64,000 bases of DNA from an uncultured Alphaproteobacteria bacterium (GTDB taxonomy: Bacteria > Pseudomonadota > Alphaproteobacteria > SP197), in assembly GCA_958295695.1 (NCBI GenBank), contig OY282363.1:2298225-2362224 (forward strand), given 5' to 3'. Positions 52,568 to 63,195 of this stretch are shown piece after piece (within the stretch, counting starts at the first letter, position 1; each line of letters starts with the position of its first letter). The position numbers and the translations under genes are program-made. The notes under the pieces were generated by a model. It searched no databases and was not told the origin of the DNA. It was given only the letters and a program-made list of their open reading frames with translations.

Positions 52568-53749
52568 TCAGGGTTCCGGCGAGATGTCGATGTCGTCGTG
52601 GCGGCGGTCCGGCTCCGCGGCCCACTCCAGACGGCGGCCGACCCAGCGCGCGATGTCGCCGCCGCGGCCGGCGTCCCGAAGGGCCGCGACCACGGCGGGC
52701 GACGCCCGGATCCCGAAGGCCGCCCCGGCCTTCGCCCCGGCTTCCCGCCGGAGACGCCGCACCAGGGCCTCCGCGGCGGCCCGGACGGGCGAGCCGACGG
52801 CCTCCGCGAGCGTCGGACCGAGCCTTTGGCGCGCGATCTCGACGAGGCCGAGGCGCGACGGGCCGCAGATCGCCGTTTCGGCCGGATCGCCCTTCAGCGC
52901 GTCCGCGACGCGCGCCGCCAGACGAGACCGGTCGGCCCTGTCCTCCATGTTGAGGAAATCCACCACGACCAGACCGCCGATGTTGCGCAGGCGGAGCTGG
53001 CGGGCGAGCGCCGGCACGGCTTCGAGGTTGATCGCGGCCGGCGTCGCTCCGCCTTCGCTCGCCGAGGCGCTGTCGATGTCGATGGCCGTCAGGGTCCGGA
53101 CGGGTTCGAAGCGGAGAACCGCCCCCGACCGGAGGCGCAGCTCGTCGGCGAGCGCCGCTTCGATCCGCTCTTCGGCGCCGGCCGTCTCGAACAGGGGTCC
53201 GGCGCCGCGATGGAGCTTGACGCCGTCGGTCCGCCCGGCCCGGCGCAGGGCCGTCGCGTCCGCCGGGCTGTCGACGACGACGGCGGCCTCGGCGTGCCGC
53301 CGCGCGAGCCGCGTCAGCAGCCGTTCGGAGCGGCGCAGAAGCTTCGGCGGCCCGGCCCGCGCCGCCGCGGCGGCCATGGCGCCGTCGCGATCCTCGAAAC
53401 GCCGCGTGAGCACCGGCCCCTTCTCGTCGCGGGCGTCGGTCTTGACGGCGACCGCGACGCGCTCGCCCTCGCGGACGAGTCGCGAGACGCCGGCGCCGGC
53501 GGAACCGGCCTCCCCGGCGCGCAGGAAGCCCGTCACGCCTTCGCCGATGTCGACGAAGGCCGCGTCGAGCCCGGGCGCCACGCGGACGACACGGCCCGCG
53601 AACACGTCGCCCGCGCGATGGCCCTCGCCCGGACGGTCGATATGCAACTCCACGAGGTCCCCGCCCGCCATCGACGCGATGCGCGTCGCGCACGGCGTGG
53701 CCTCGACGAGAAGGGTGTCGATCGCGGCGGCGGTCACGGTCCCGGGCAT
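52568..53749 (-). CDS. rng: ribonuclease E/G family protein, short form
   Basis: 393 residues, shorter than E. coli RNase G (about 490). An S1-like start (GDVFAGRVVRVAPGLDAAFVDIGEG), then TLTAIDIDSAS (usually IDVNTG) and GGLVVVDFLNM (usually IDFIDM) mark the catalytic region. SRLGLVEIARQRLGPTL precedes where the CPxCxG zinc link should be, and that link is absent. It processes rRNA or mRNA 5' ends in the family. A GTG at 53782 overlapping the maf stop would add 11 residues and is a fair alternative start. Confidence 0.85.
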   Translation of the reverse strand: MPGTVTAAAIDTLLVEATPCATRIASMAGGDLVELHIDRPGEGHRAGDVFAGRVVRVAPGLDAAFVDIGEGVTGFLRAGEAGSAGAGVSRLVREGERVAVAVKTDARDEKGPVLTRRFEDRDGAMAAAAARAGPPKLLRRSERLLTRLARRHAEAAVVVDSPADATALRRAGRTDGVKLHRGAGPLFETAGAEERIEAALADELRLRSGAVLRFEPVRTLTAIDIDSASASEGGATPAAINLEAVPALARQLRLRNIGGLVVVDFLNMEDRADRSRLAARVADALKGDPAETAICGPSRLGLVEIARQRLGPTLAEAVGSPVRAAAEALVRRLRREAGAKAGAAFGIRASPAVVAALRDAGRGGDIARWVGRRLEWAAEPDRRHDDIDISPEP

Positions 53750-53778
53750 GGATCGGCCGCCCTGCGACGGGGCCCGGC

Positions 53779-54357
53779 TCACGCCGGCCAAACCCCGCCG
53801 CCGCGCAGCAGCATGGCCGTCTCGTGGAGCGGCAGGCCCACCACGTTGCTGTAGGACCCGTTCAGGAAGTCGATGAAGACGGCCGCCCTGCCCTGCGCGG
53901 CGTAGCCCCCCGCCTTGCCCCTCCACTCGCCGCTCGCCAGGTACCAGGCGATCTCCTCGGACGACAGGCGTTTGAAACCGACGCGCGTGGCGACGCGGCG
54001 CACCCGGCCCACGCCTTCCGCCACGAGGCAGACCCCGCCGTGGACGACGTGACGCCGGCCCGACAGCAGCTCGAGACACGCGCGCGCCTCGGCTTCGTCG
54101 GCGGGCTCGGGGAGTATGCGGCGACCGCACGCCACGACCGTGTCCGCGCCGAGGACCACGGCCTCCGGCCTCGCCCGGGCGACCCGCTCCGCCTTGGCCC
54201 GCGCCAGTCGCGCCGCGAGATCGCGCGGCAGTTCGTTCTTCAGCGGCGTCTCGTCGAGACCGGCCGGGACCGCCTCGCCGGGAACGACGCCGATCTGCGC
54301 GAGAAGCTCCAGCCTTCGCGGCGACCGCGAGGCGAGCACGAGGGAAGCCGCCGCCAC
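53779..54357 (-). CDS. maf: Maf family nucleotide pyrophosphatase
   Basis: 192 residues. LVLASRSPRRLELL at the N-terminus, ETPLKNE near 37 and VVLGADTVV near 67 are the Maf signatures; the C-terminus carries GKAGGYAAQG. Maf proteins hydrolyse modified or canonical NTPs (dTTP/UTP or m7GTP), a housecleaning role linked to septum control. The GTG at 54357 opens the gene. It is upstream of rng with an overlap if the longer rng start is used. Confidence 0.93.
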   Translation of the reverse strand: MAAASLVLASRSPRRLELLAQIGVVPGEAVPAGLDETPLKNELPRDLAARLARAKAERVARARPEAVVLGADTVVACGRRILPEPADEAEARACLELLSGRRHVVHGGVCLVAEGVGRVRRVATRVGFKRLSSEEIAWYLASGEWRGKAGGYAAQGRAAVFIDFLNGSYSNVVGLPLHETAMLLRGGGVWPA

Positions 54358-54476
54358 CTCAGACGGTCCGGTCGAAGGCCGCGCGTCGTCCGGGCGGGCG
54401 CGGATCCGGAACGGACCGGAAGGCTTCGATGCCGTCGCTCAAGGTCGGGACGTCTCCGGCTGGATGGCGAGGCCGG

Positions 54477-54505
54477 GATGTAGCGATTGGAGGGCGAAAG
54501 GTCAA
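54477..54505 (-). promoter_or_regulatory. promoter for maf-rng-yacG
   Basis: Minus-strand TTGACC (54505-54500), 17 nt, TACATC (54482-54477). It fills the gap where infA normally lies and leaves a leader of about 110 nt before maf. Confidence 0.5.
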
Positions 54506-54539
54506 AGCCGGCCCCGTTCCGCCGGAGCGGCCGACGCTC

Positions 54540-54995
54540 TCAGATGGCCGAAAGCGAGGCCGCCGCCGGGAACGTCTCGAGGATGCGCAGGCGCAGGTGG
54601 TCGCGCACCTGCCGGTAGGCTTCGAGGATCGCGTCCCGGCTGCCCTCGACCGAGGTCGGGTCGAAGGTGTGCCAGTATTCCACCTCCAGCGCGGCCCAGC
54701 GCGTGAGCTCGAGGGCCCGGTGGTGGGCCTCCGGCGACAGTGTGATCACGAGATCGTAGCTTTCCGTCTCCTCCTCCAGATCGTCGAACGTCTTGGGCCG
54801 GTGCCGCGACATGTCGGCGCCGATCTCGTCCATCGCGGCGACCATGAACGGATCGGGCCCGTCGGCCTCGCGCACGCCGACCGAGTCGATGAAGACCCGT
54901 CGTCCGTGGAGGCTCTTCATGACGCCCTCGGCCATGGGCGAGCGCACCGCGTTGAAGTTGCACGCGAACAGCATCGCGCTCGGCAGGGACGCCAT
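54540..54995 (-). CDS. low-molecular-weight phosphotyrosine phosphatase family protein
   Basis: 151 residues. The P-loop CNFNAVRSP at residue 12 fits CX5R(S/T), and the general acid region YWHTFDPTSVEG supplies an Asp. This branch sits next to UPF0262 in alphaproteobacteria and is often called Wzb- or arsenate-reductase-like. Its physiological substrate is not established. The ATG is 4 nt after the UPF0262 stop. Confidence 0.88.
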   Translation of the reverse strand: MASLPSAMLFACNFNAVRSPMAEGVMKSLHGRRVFIDSVGVREADGPDPFMVAAMDEIGADMSRHRPKTFDDLEEETESYDLVITLSPEAHHRALELTRWAALEVEYWHTFDPTSVEGSRDAILEAYRQVRDHLRLRILETFPAAASLSAI

Positions 54996-54999
54996 CCCT

Positions 55000-55488
55000 T
55001 CAGCCCCGGATGTGCATGACGCAGATCAGGGTGAAGAGGCGGCGGGCGGTTTCCCCGTCGATGCGGACGCGGCCTTCCAGATTGTCGCGCAGGAGCTCCG
55101 CGCCCTCGTCGTGGAGGCTCCGGCGGCCCATGTCCAGCGCCTCGATGCGGGAGGGCGGAGCGTTCTTGATGGCTGCGAAGTAGCTCTCGCAGACGGTGAA
55201 ATAGTCCTTGACGATGCGGCGGAACAGGGCGAGCGGCACGACCTCCTCGGCCATGCCGGCGCCCTCCTCGTCGCGGATGTCGAACACCAGGGACCGGCCG
55301 TCGCGGATCGACAGCGCGACCTTGTAGGGGCCCGGCCCGGCGCCGGCCGGCTCGAACCGGTTGTCTTCGAGCAGGTCGTAGATGGCGACCGCCATCTCGT
55401 GCTCGATCTCGGGGCCGCGCCGCACCACGAGACGGTCGTCCAGTTCGATGTCGACGACCCTGGCGCGACTGACTCGGTCTTCGGCCAT
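55000..55488 (-). CDS. UPF0262 family protein
   Basis: 162 residues. The family features DIELDD near the N-terminus, MAVAIYDLLEDN, and IKNAPPSRIEALDMGRRS with a C-terminal GRVRIDGETARRLFTLI are clear. Function unknown; widely conserved in alphaproteobacteria beside hisD, the phosphatase gene and infA. A GTG three bases upstream is possible. The usual hisD neighbour is missing upstream. Confidence 0.9.
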   Translation of the reverse strand: MAEDRVSRARVVDIELDDRLVVRRGPEIEHEMAVAIYDLLEDNRFEPAGAGPGPYKVALSIRDGRSLVFDIRDEEGAGMAEEVVPLALFRRIVKDYFTVCESYFAAIKNAPPSRIEALDMGRRSLHDEGAELLRDNLEGRVRIDGETARRLFTLICVMHIRG

Positions 55489-55583
55489 CACCCTCGTCCC
55501 GCGGAGCCGCCTAGATATGCCTTTCGCGGTCGCCGGTGTCGAACCCGGCGCGCCGGCGGCCGGCGGCGGGTCTCGCCTTCGAC

Positions 55584-56039
55584 CTACATGTCGGACTTCG
55601 GCGCGTGGCGCGGTCTCCGGTCGGCGGCGCGAGGCTCGCCGATGTCCGCGAGACGGCCTTCGACCCTGTCGGCTTCGAGCCGGATATGGCCGCCGCCGTG
55701 AAAGACGAGCGTGACCGAGACGCCGCGCCCGGCGCGGTTTTCGCTCACGATCGTCAGGAGCTCGGCGAGACCGTTCCCGCCCAGGCCCCCGACATCCCAG
55801 GCCGCCGCGTTCGAGACACGGTCGAACACGAGGGCGCAATCGACCTGCATGAGATCGCGCGCCGTCATTCGATCGTGCTCCCGCTCGTAGCAGAACCGGC
55901 GGAACAGCGCCGCGAAGCGGCGTTCGTCCCGGAGATGGGTCACTTCGGACAGGGGCATGGGCGCGTCTTGCAGGACGGTCGCGAACACCTCGAGATCGTC
56001 ATCGTCGGCGGCCTTGAGCTTGAGCCCCCGCTCGTCCAT
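55584..56039 (-). CDS. DUF2948 family protein
   Basis: 151 residues. LKLKAADDDDLEVFATVLQD at the start and RFCYEREHDRM in the middle are typical, with CALVFDRV and IRLEADRVEGRL later. Function unknown. It begins directly after the murA stop. In many alphaproteobacteria hisD would follow; here about 95 bases of apparently noncoding DNA lead to UPF0262. Confidence 0.9.
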   Translation of the reverse strand: MDERGLKLKAADDDDLEVFATVLQDAPMPLSEVTHLRDERRFAALFRRFCYEREHDRMTARDLMQVDCALVFDRVSNAAAWDVGGLGGNGLAELLTIVSENRAGRGVSVTLVFHGGGHIRLEADRVEGRLADIGEPRAADRRPRHAPKSDM

Positions 56040-57308
<1,269 letters not shown>

Positions 57309-57411
57309 CGGTCATGCTCCGGCCATCGCGCGCCCCGTCATACACTGGGCTGCGATTCGAGCGAAAGAAAGGCGCGCTCCGGACGTGGACAAACCGGCCG
57401 CGGTCCCGCGG

Positions 57412-57567
57412 TCACTCCTTCGCGTCCGTTTCGCGCCGGTCCTCGCCGCGCCGTTCGCGGGCTTGCCGCTTCCGCCGTTTGAGGTTGCGGCGCAGCGCCT
57501 CGGCGAGCCGCCGGGCCTTCTCCCCGGCCGCCTTCGCGGCCGTCTTGCCGCCTTTCGATCCGGCCAC
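57412..57567 (-). CDS. small basic protein of unknown function
   Basis: 51 residues from the GTG at 57567, mostly charged: EKARRLAEALRRNLKRRKRQARERR is the core pattern, and I recall similar short proteins beside murA in other alphaproteobacteria. GGGGGGCGG just before the GTG favours this start; another GTG at 57606 would add 13 residues. It may bind nucleic acid, by charge only. Confidence 0.55.
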   Translation of the reverse strand: MAGSKGGKTAAKAAGEKARRLAEALRRNLKRRKRQARERRGEDRRETDAKE

Positions 57568-57633
57568 CGCCGCCCCCCGGTCGACCCTTGCCCCGACAGG
57601 GGTCACTGTGGCAGGTTCCGCGCCGGTTTCAAA

Positions 57634-57708
57634 GCCGCCGTAGCTCAGTGGTAGAGCGCACCCTTGGTAAGGGTGAGGTCCTCAGTTCAATCCTGAGCGG
57701 CGGCACCA
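57634..57708 (+). tRNA. tRNA-Thr (GGT)
   Basis: 75 nt with encoded CCA. The acceptor GCCGCCG pairs with CGGCGGC, the D arm has GTAGCTCAGTGG, the anticodon arm CACCC-TTGGTAA-GGGTG gives GGT, and the T arm has AGTTCAATCCT. Confidence 0.97.
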
Positions 57709-57915
57709 TCCCACCCCACGTCGCTTGGCGACGGTCCCTGTGGGGTCTGGCGACGATGTGCGCGATCCCGGCCTCGAGGAAGGCAAGCCGCCGTTCAGCC
57801 ACCGTGACCCGTTCGCGGACCGGCGAGCGGACACAATACCAGTCACGATGAAACGCCGCGCATGACGATCCTCGGACGGCGACGGCGCCAGATACTCCAA
57901 GAGAGCGTGGCTATG
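57709..57915. other. no supported gene after tRNA-Thr
   Basis: About 200 bases between tRNA-Thr and a less GC-rich gene. Short open frames exist on both strands but none looks like a known protein. No repeat of the tRNA 3' end was seen, so there is no evidence for an attachment site. Confidence 0.4.
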
Positions 57916-58740
57916 TCAGTCCGTATGGGCTCGTAGGAAACGCAGCACGATCTGTTGCGCGTTCCAGTTCTCAAGCAACTCGTGCCGGTTTTTCATACGG
58001 CCCGTCCTGTAGACGATCGATTCGCTGCCGTTGGACCCGTCCATGAAGCTGCCGCAATCCCCCTTGTTGTAAATGTTCCTGAACCAAGGATCGTTTCCCC
58101 CAACGAGAGAAAGGACGGGCTCGCTTTCCGGGGCGTTGATTCCTTTGTGCTCGGACCAAGGAGAATTGCATGTCCAACCCTCGATCACTCTCGCCTTCAC
58201 CGATTTGCCGGGATCGCTCGAAGAAAACGTAGCCGTAGTTATCCCTCCTTGACTGTGCCCCATGAGAAAGACGTTGTCCTCGTCGACCCAGCCCAGCGTC
58301 TTGGCGCGGGCTATGGCGTATCCGGCGTCGGCTTGCCGTATGCCGAGACTGGGTCTGTAAAATCCACCCGTGTACGAATCTCCGGAGCACGACTTCGGGT
58401 AGAATTGCCGCGCGAAGCTGTTCGGAGCGATGACGGCGTAACCGCCCTTCGTCAGAAAACGCATCCTGCGATAGGTCCCGCTCCAGAACCCCTCGCAGCC
58501 GTGCATGTAGATCACGGTCGGCCATTCGCCCTCGATCTCTCCGTAGTTGTGCCTGTGAAATTGTTGTTCCATCGTGAAGTCGATGTCGTACTTCCCCACA
58601 AGGGTCGGGATACGGACGAGCGCCGCGTTCCATGCGCGCTCCATCTCCATGGGATCGTTGGCGGAACCGCTGGGGGTTTCGCAGCCGCCGAGGAGCAACA
58701 GGATCTGCGCCGCGGCGCAGACAATGTAGCGATGGCTCAT
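57916..58740 (-). CDS. lipoprotein alpha/beta hydrolase, dienelactone hydrolase-like
   Basis: 274 residues. A signal with lipobox LLGGC (Cys about residue 20) is followed by an export-stage hydrolase. PTVIYMHGCEGFW provides the oxyanion segment, MGHSQGGITTATF has the nucleophile Ser, and a late Asp and His are likely near the C-terminus. Several cysteines (CSGDSY, TCNS, GDCGS) may form disulfides in the periplasm. GAGGAGG lies just before the ATG at 58740. Codon use is visibly less GC-rich than in the neighbours, suggesting transfer next to the tRNA-Thr gene. Substrate unknown. Confidence 0.8.
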   Translation of the reverse strand: MSHRYIVCAAAQILLLLGGCETPSGSANDPMEMERAWNAALVRIPTLVGKYDIDFTMEQQFHRHNYGEIEGEWPTVIYMHGCEGFWSGTYRRMRFLTKGGYAVIAPNSFARQFYPKSCSGDSYTGGFYRPSLGIRQADAGYAIARAKTLGWVDEDNVFLMGHSQGGITTATFSSSDPGKSVKARVIEGWTCNSPWSEHKGINAPESEPVLSLVGGNDPWFRNIYNKGDCGSFMDGSNGSESIVYRTGRMKNRHELLENWNAQQIVLRFLRAHTD

Positions 58741-58977
58741 GACGTCCTCCTCGATCACGATTTTCCACGGCGCCGATGCGCCAGTCTCCCGGCCCACGAC
58801 GGTCAAGATCGGAAGCCTGCACGTTCGACTGGCGGCGGCGTCTTCGATCCAGCCGAGCAAGGCCGAACATGACAGTCAACGCAGAAATTCACGCGGTCGA
58901 CCGGACACACGCCTTGCCTGCGGCCGATCGGAAACGACCGGCTGGAGCGCGGCGGCGATTTCGGCTATGAGGCGGCC

Positions 58978-59199
58978 ATGGACGATGTGGTGGATGTCAA
59001 GGGACTGGCCTGCCCGCTGCCGGTGCTGAAGGCCAAGAAGCGCCTGAAGACCATGAAGAGCGGCGACATCCTCGTCGTGCACGCGACCGACCCCGGCGCC
59101 GTCAAGGACTTCGCGGCTTTCGCCGAGATCACGGGCCACGACCTGCTCTCCAGCACGGAGACCGGGGGCGTCTTCACCTTCGAGTTGCGGCGCGCCTGA
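58978..59199 (+). CDS. tusA: TusA family sulfur carrier
   Basis: 73 residues, standard length. The persulfide-forming cysteine is Cys12 in GLACPLPVLKAKKRL, and the fold ends GGVFTFELRR. TusA-like proteins relay sulfur for tRNA thiolation, cofactor synthesis or sulfur oxidation. It precedes the thiamine transport operon and could be linked to thiamine sulfur demand only by position. Confidence 0.93.
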   Translation: MDDVVDVKGLACPLPVLKAKKRLKTMKSGDILVVHATDPGAVKDFAAFAEITGHDLLSSTETGGVFTFELRRA

Positions 59200-59206
59200 C
59201 GCGGGC

Positions 59207-59235
59207 TTGTCATCGCCTTCGCGAGCGCCTATGTC
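59207..59235 (+). promoter_or_regulatory. promoter of the thiBPQ transcript
   Basis: TTGTCA (59207-59212), 17 nt, TATGTC (59230-59235), placed just before the riboswitch. Confidence 0.5.
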
Positions 59236-59242
59236 TCCTCCG

Positions 59243-59333
59243 TCACTCACGGGGAGTCCCTCGCGGGGCTGAGAGGCGCCTTTCGCGCCGACCCGTCGAA
59301 CCTGATCCGGATCATGCCGGCGTAGGGATTGAG
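59243..59333 (+). promoter_or_regulatory. TPP riboswitch (THI element)
   Basis: The conserved pieces occur in order: GGGGAGTCCC, GGGCTGAGAGG, a variable stem (GGCGCC/GCGCC), GACCC, GAACCTGATCCGGATCATG and CCGGCGTAGGGA. It should bind thiamine pyrophosphate and lower expression of the downstream transporter. Confidence 0.96.
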
Positions 59334-59362
59334 GCGACGGGCTTCCCAGGGAAACCGGCCCT

Positions 59363-59392
59363 CTCCTTCCTCCGCCGCCGGCGAAGGAGGAG
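59363..59392 (+). promoter_or_regulatory. ribosome-site-sequestering hairpin of the riboswitch expression platform
   Basis: CTCCTTC (59363-59369) pairs with GAAGGAG (59383-59389), which is part of the thiB ribosome-binding site AAGGAGGAG four to six bases before the ATG. Translational control by the riboswitch is therefore likely. Confidence 0.7.
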
Positions 59393-59395
59393 ATT

Positions 59396-60391
59396 ATGCC
59401 ACGTCCGACCGCCGCCCTGGCCCTCGTCGCGCTGGGCGTCCTGCCCGCCCGGGCCGATACGCTCACCGTCTACACCTACGATTCCTTCATCGGCGCATGG
59501 GGGCCGGGCCCCGCGATCGAGGAAGCCTTCGAGGCGCGGTGCGGCTGCGACCTCGAATGGGTCGCCGTGGAGGACGCGGCGGTCCTCCTCTCGCGCCTGC
59601 GCCTGGAGGGCGAGGCAAGCCGGGCCGATGTCGTGCTGGGCCTCGACACGAACCTGATGGCCGAGGCCCGGGCGGAAGGCGTGGTGCGCGAGCACGGACT
59701 CGGCCCAGCGGATTTCGACCTGCCGATCGACTGGTCCGATCCGGTTTTCGTGCCGTTCGACTACGGCTATTTCGCCATCGTCCACGACAGCGCGGCGGCG
59801 CCCTCGCCGCCCGCCTCCCTGGACGCGCTGACCTCCGGCGAGGCCGAGCCGAAGCTCATTGTCCAGGACCCGCGCACGAGCACCCCGGGGCTGGGCCTGC
59901 TGCTGTGGCTCAAGGCGGTCTACGGCGACGACGCCGGCGACGCCTGGCGGCGGCTCTCGAAGCGCATCCTGACGGTGACGTCGGGCTGGGGCGAGGCTTA
60001 CGGCCTGTTCCTCGAGGGCGAGGCCCCCATGGTCCTGAGCTACACCACCTCGCCCGCCTATCACCGGCTCGTCGAGGGCGAGGACCGCTACAAGGCGGTC
60101 ATCTTTCCCGAGGGCCACTACATGCAGATCGAGGTCGCGGCGATGGCCGCCGGCGCCGACCGGCCCGATCTGGCGCGGCGCTTCCTCGCCTTCGTCGCCT
60201 CGCCCGCGTTCCAGGAGGCCATCCCGACCGGCAACTGGATGTACCCCGCGATCGACCTGGGCGACGCCCTGCCCGAGGTCTTCCGCGCGCTGCCGCGCCC
60301 GGACGCCTCGATCCTCCTGCCGCCCGAGGAGGTGAGCCGCAACCGTTCGGCCTGGATCCGGGAATGGCTGGAGGCCGTCGGCGCCGAGTGA
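59396..60391 (+). CDS. thiB: thiamine ABC transporter, periplasmic binding protein
   Basis: 331 residues. A short signal peptide ends near PARADT (about 20). LTVYTYDSFIGAWGPGP, the middle DPRTSTPGLG and LSYTTSPAYH are family signatures of ThiB/TbpA. It binds thiamine or its phosphates in the periplasm. A riboswitch and a strong ribosome-binding site precede it; its TGA overlaps the thiP ATG. Confidence 0.94.
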   Translation: MPRPTAALALVALGVLPARADTLTVYTYDSFIGAWGPGPAIEEAFEARCGCDLEWVAVEDAAVLLSRLRLEGEASRADVVLGLDTNLMAEARAEGVVREHGLGPADFDLPIDWSDPVFVPFDYGYFAIVHDSAAAPSPPASLDALTSGEAEPKLIVQDPRTSTPGLGLLLWLKAVYGDDAGDAWRRLSKRILTVTSGWGEAYGLFLEGEAPMVLSYTTSPAYHRLVEGEDRYKAVIFPEGHYMQIEVAAMAAGADRPDLARRFLAFVASPAFQEAIPTGNWMYPAIDLGDALPEVFRALPRPDASILLPPEEVSRNRSAWIREWLEAVGAE

Positions 60392-61969
60392 TGGTCGGCC
60401 ACCGGCCGCTGCTGTGGCCGGGCCTTGTGGCGTTGTGCGCCACCCTCGGCCTGGCCGGCGCGTCCCTGGCGGCGCTTCTGGCCCGCGCCCATGCGCTCGA
60501 CCTGTCGGCGGTCTTCGACGGCTACACCCTGCGGGTGGCGCGCTTCACGCTGCTCCAGGCCTTGCTGTCGACCTTGCTGTCGGTCGCCTTCGCCGTGCCC
60601 GTGGCGCGGGCGCTCGCCCGTCGCGGTTCGTTTCCGGGGCGCGCCCTGCTGATCCGGTCGATGAGCCTGCCGCTGGTTCTGCCGGTCATCGTGGCCGTGT
60701 TCGGCGTCGCGGCCGTGTGGGGCCGGAACGGGGCGCTGAGCCACGGCCTGCAGGCGCTGGGGCTGCCCGCCATGAGTCCGCTCTACGGCCTTTCGGGCAT
60801 CCTCATCGCCCATGTCTTCTTCAACATGCCGCTCGCGGTGCGCCTGCTGCTCCCGGTCTGGGACGCCATCCCGGGCGAGACCTGGCGCTTGGCGAGCCAG
60901 CTCGGCATGGGGTCGCTATCCATCCTGCGCCTGATCGAAGGACCGCGCCTGGCCGCGGCCCTGCCCGGCGTCGCGGTTGTGGTCTTCCTGCTGTGCTTCA
61001 CCAGCTTCACGGTCGTGCTGGCGCTCGGCGGCGGCCCGCGGGCCACGACTCTCGAGGTGGCGATCTACCAGGCTCTCAGGCTGGAGTTCGACCTGCCGCG
61101 GGCGGTGTCGCTCGGCCTGCTGCAAGTCGCGCTATGCGCCGCCGTCGCCCTCGTGCTCATCCGGTTCGCTCCGAACCCGCCGAGCCAGCCGACCGAGGGC
61201 CGCGCGGCCGTCCGTCCGGACAGGGCCGGCCTCGCCGGCAAGGTGGCCGACGCGGTCTGGATCGCGGCGGGGGGATGCTGGGTCGCGGCGCCGCTCGCCG
61301 CGGTCGTGCTGGCGGGCCTGACAGGTCCGCTCGCCGCGGTCCTCGGCGACGCGGAGGTGTGGGCCGCCGCCCTGCGAAGCGTCGCGGTCGGGCTCGGCGC
61401 CGGACTGCTGGCCGTCGTCCTGGGCGTCCTGCTGCTGGCCACGACGCGCGACCTCGCCGCGCGCCGGGGTCGGACGCGGCTGGCCGACCGGCTCGAGCTG
61501 GCGGGCGGCCTGACCCTCGTCGTCTCGCCGGTCGTGCTGGGCGCGGGCCTCTTCGTCCTGCTGACGCCGCTGGTCCCGGTGTTCGACTGGGCGCTGGCGT
61601 TGGCCGCGGTCGTCAACGGCGCGGTCGCCATGCCCTATGTCCTGCGCATCGTCGGACCCGTTCTGCGCCGCACGGCCGAGCACCACGACAGGCTCTGCGC
61701 CAGCCTCGGCTTCTCGCGCCGGCACAGGCTCAGGTACGTGGAGTGGCCGGAAAGCCGCGCCGCGCTGGCCACCGCCCTGGCGCTCGCGGCCGCGCTCGCC
61801 ACCGGCGACCTCACCGCCATCGCGCTCTTCGGCACCGAGCGCGACGCCACGCTCGCGCTTCTCGTCTACCGCGCGCTCGGCGGCTACCGGATGGACGAGG
61901 CCGCCGTCCTGGCGCTCCTGCTCGTCGCCGTCTGCCTGCTGGTCTTCGTCGTCATCGAGGGGCTGTCCC

Positions 61970-61989
<20 letters not shown>
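60391..61989 (+). CDS. thiP: thiamine ABC transporter permease
   Basis: 532 residues with about 12 membrane helices in two homologous halves, each with an ABC permease EAA-type loop (LGMGSLSILRLIEGPRL; LGFSRRHRLRYVEWP). The duplicated single-chain layout is that of ThiP. It forms the membrane channel for thiamine uptake. The ATG shares a base with the thiB stop; the end overlaps thiQ by 20 nt. Confidence 0.94.
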
Positions 61990-62785
<796 letters not shown>

Positions 62786-63195
62786 AGTCCAGCTCGACCG
62801 CCTCGCCGTCGGGCGCGACCGGTTCGTCCGAACTCTCGACCAGAAAGTAGACCGGAGTGTAGGGGACGCCGGTCCAGGGGCTGATCCTGGTTCCAGGATC
62901 GAGCAATTCCGCCGCCACCCGCACGTCCATGCCCGCCTCTTCCCCGAACTCGCGCGCGACGGCCTCCTCGGCGGTCTCGCCGGCCTCCACGCCTCCGCCC
63001 GGATACTTCCAGGCGAAAACCGGACCCACCCACTCCGCCGCGATCAGCACGCGGCCTCCGCGCAGCAGCACGCCGTAGGCGCGGTAGTTCTGGGGATGCC
63101 TCACGGCGGCTCCGGGTCCTTGGCGCGCCGCGGCTTCGCCGTTCCGCGGCGGCCTATGGTAGCCTGTTCCGTCCCGTTCCGCCGCCGGAGTTTCC

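Noticed and set aside
57709-57915. Integration site (attL) after tRNA-Thr
   Set aside because: No duplicated tRNA end and no integrase gene found in the window.
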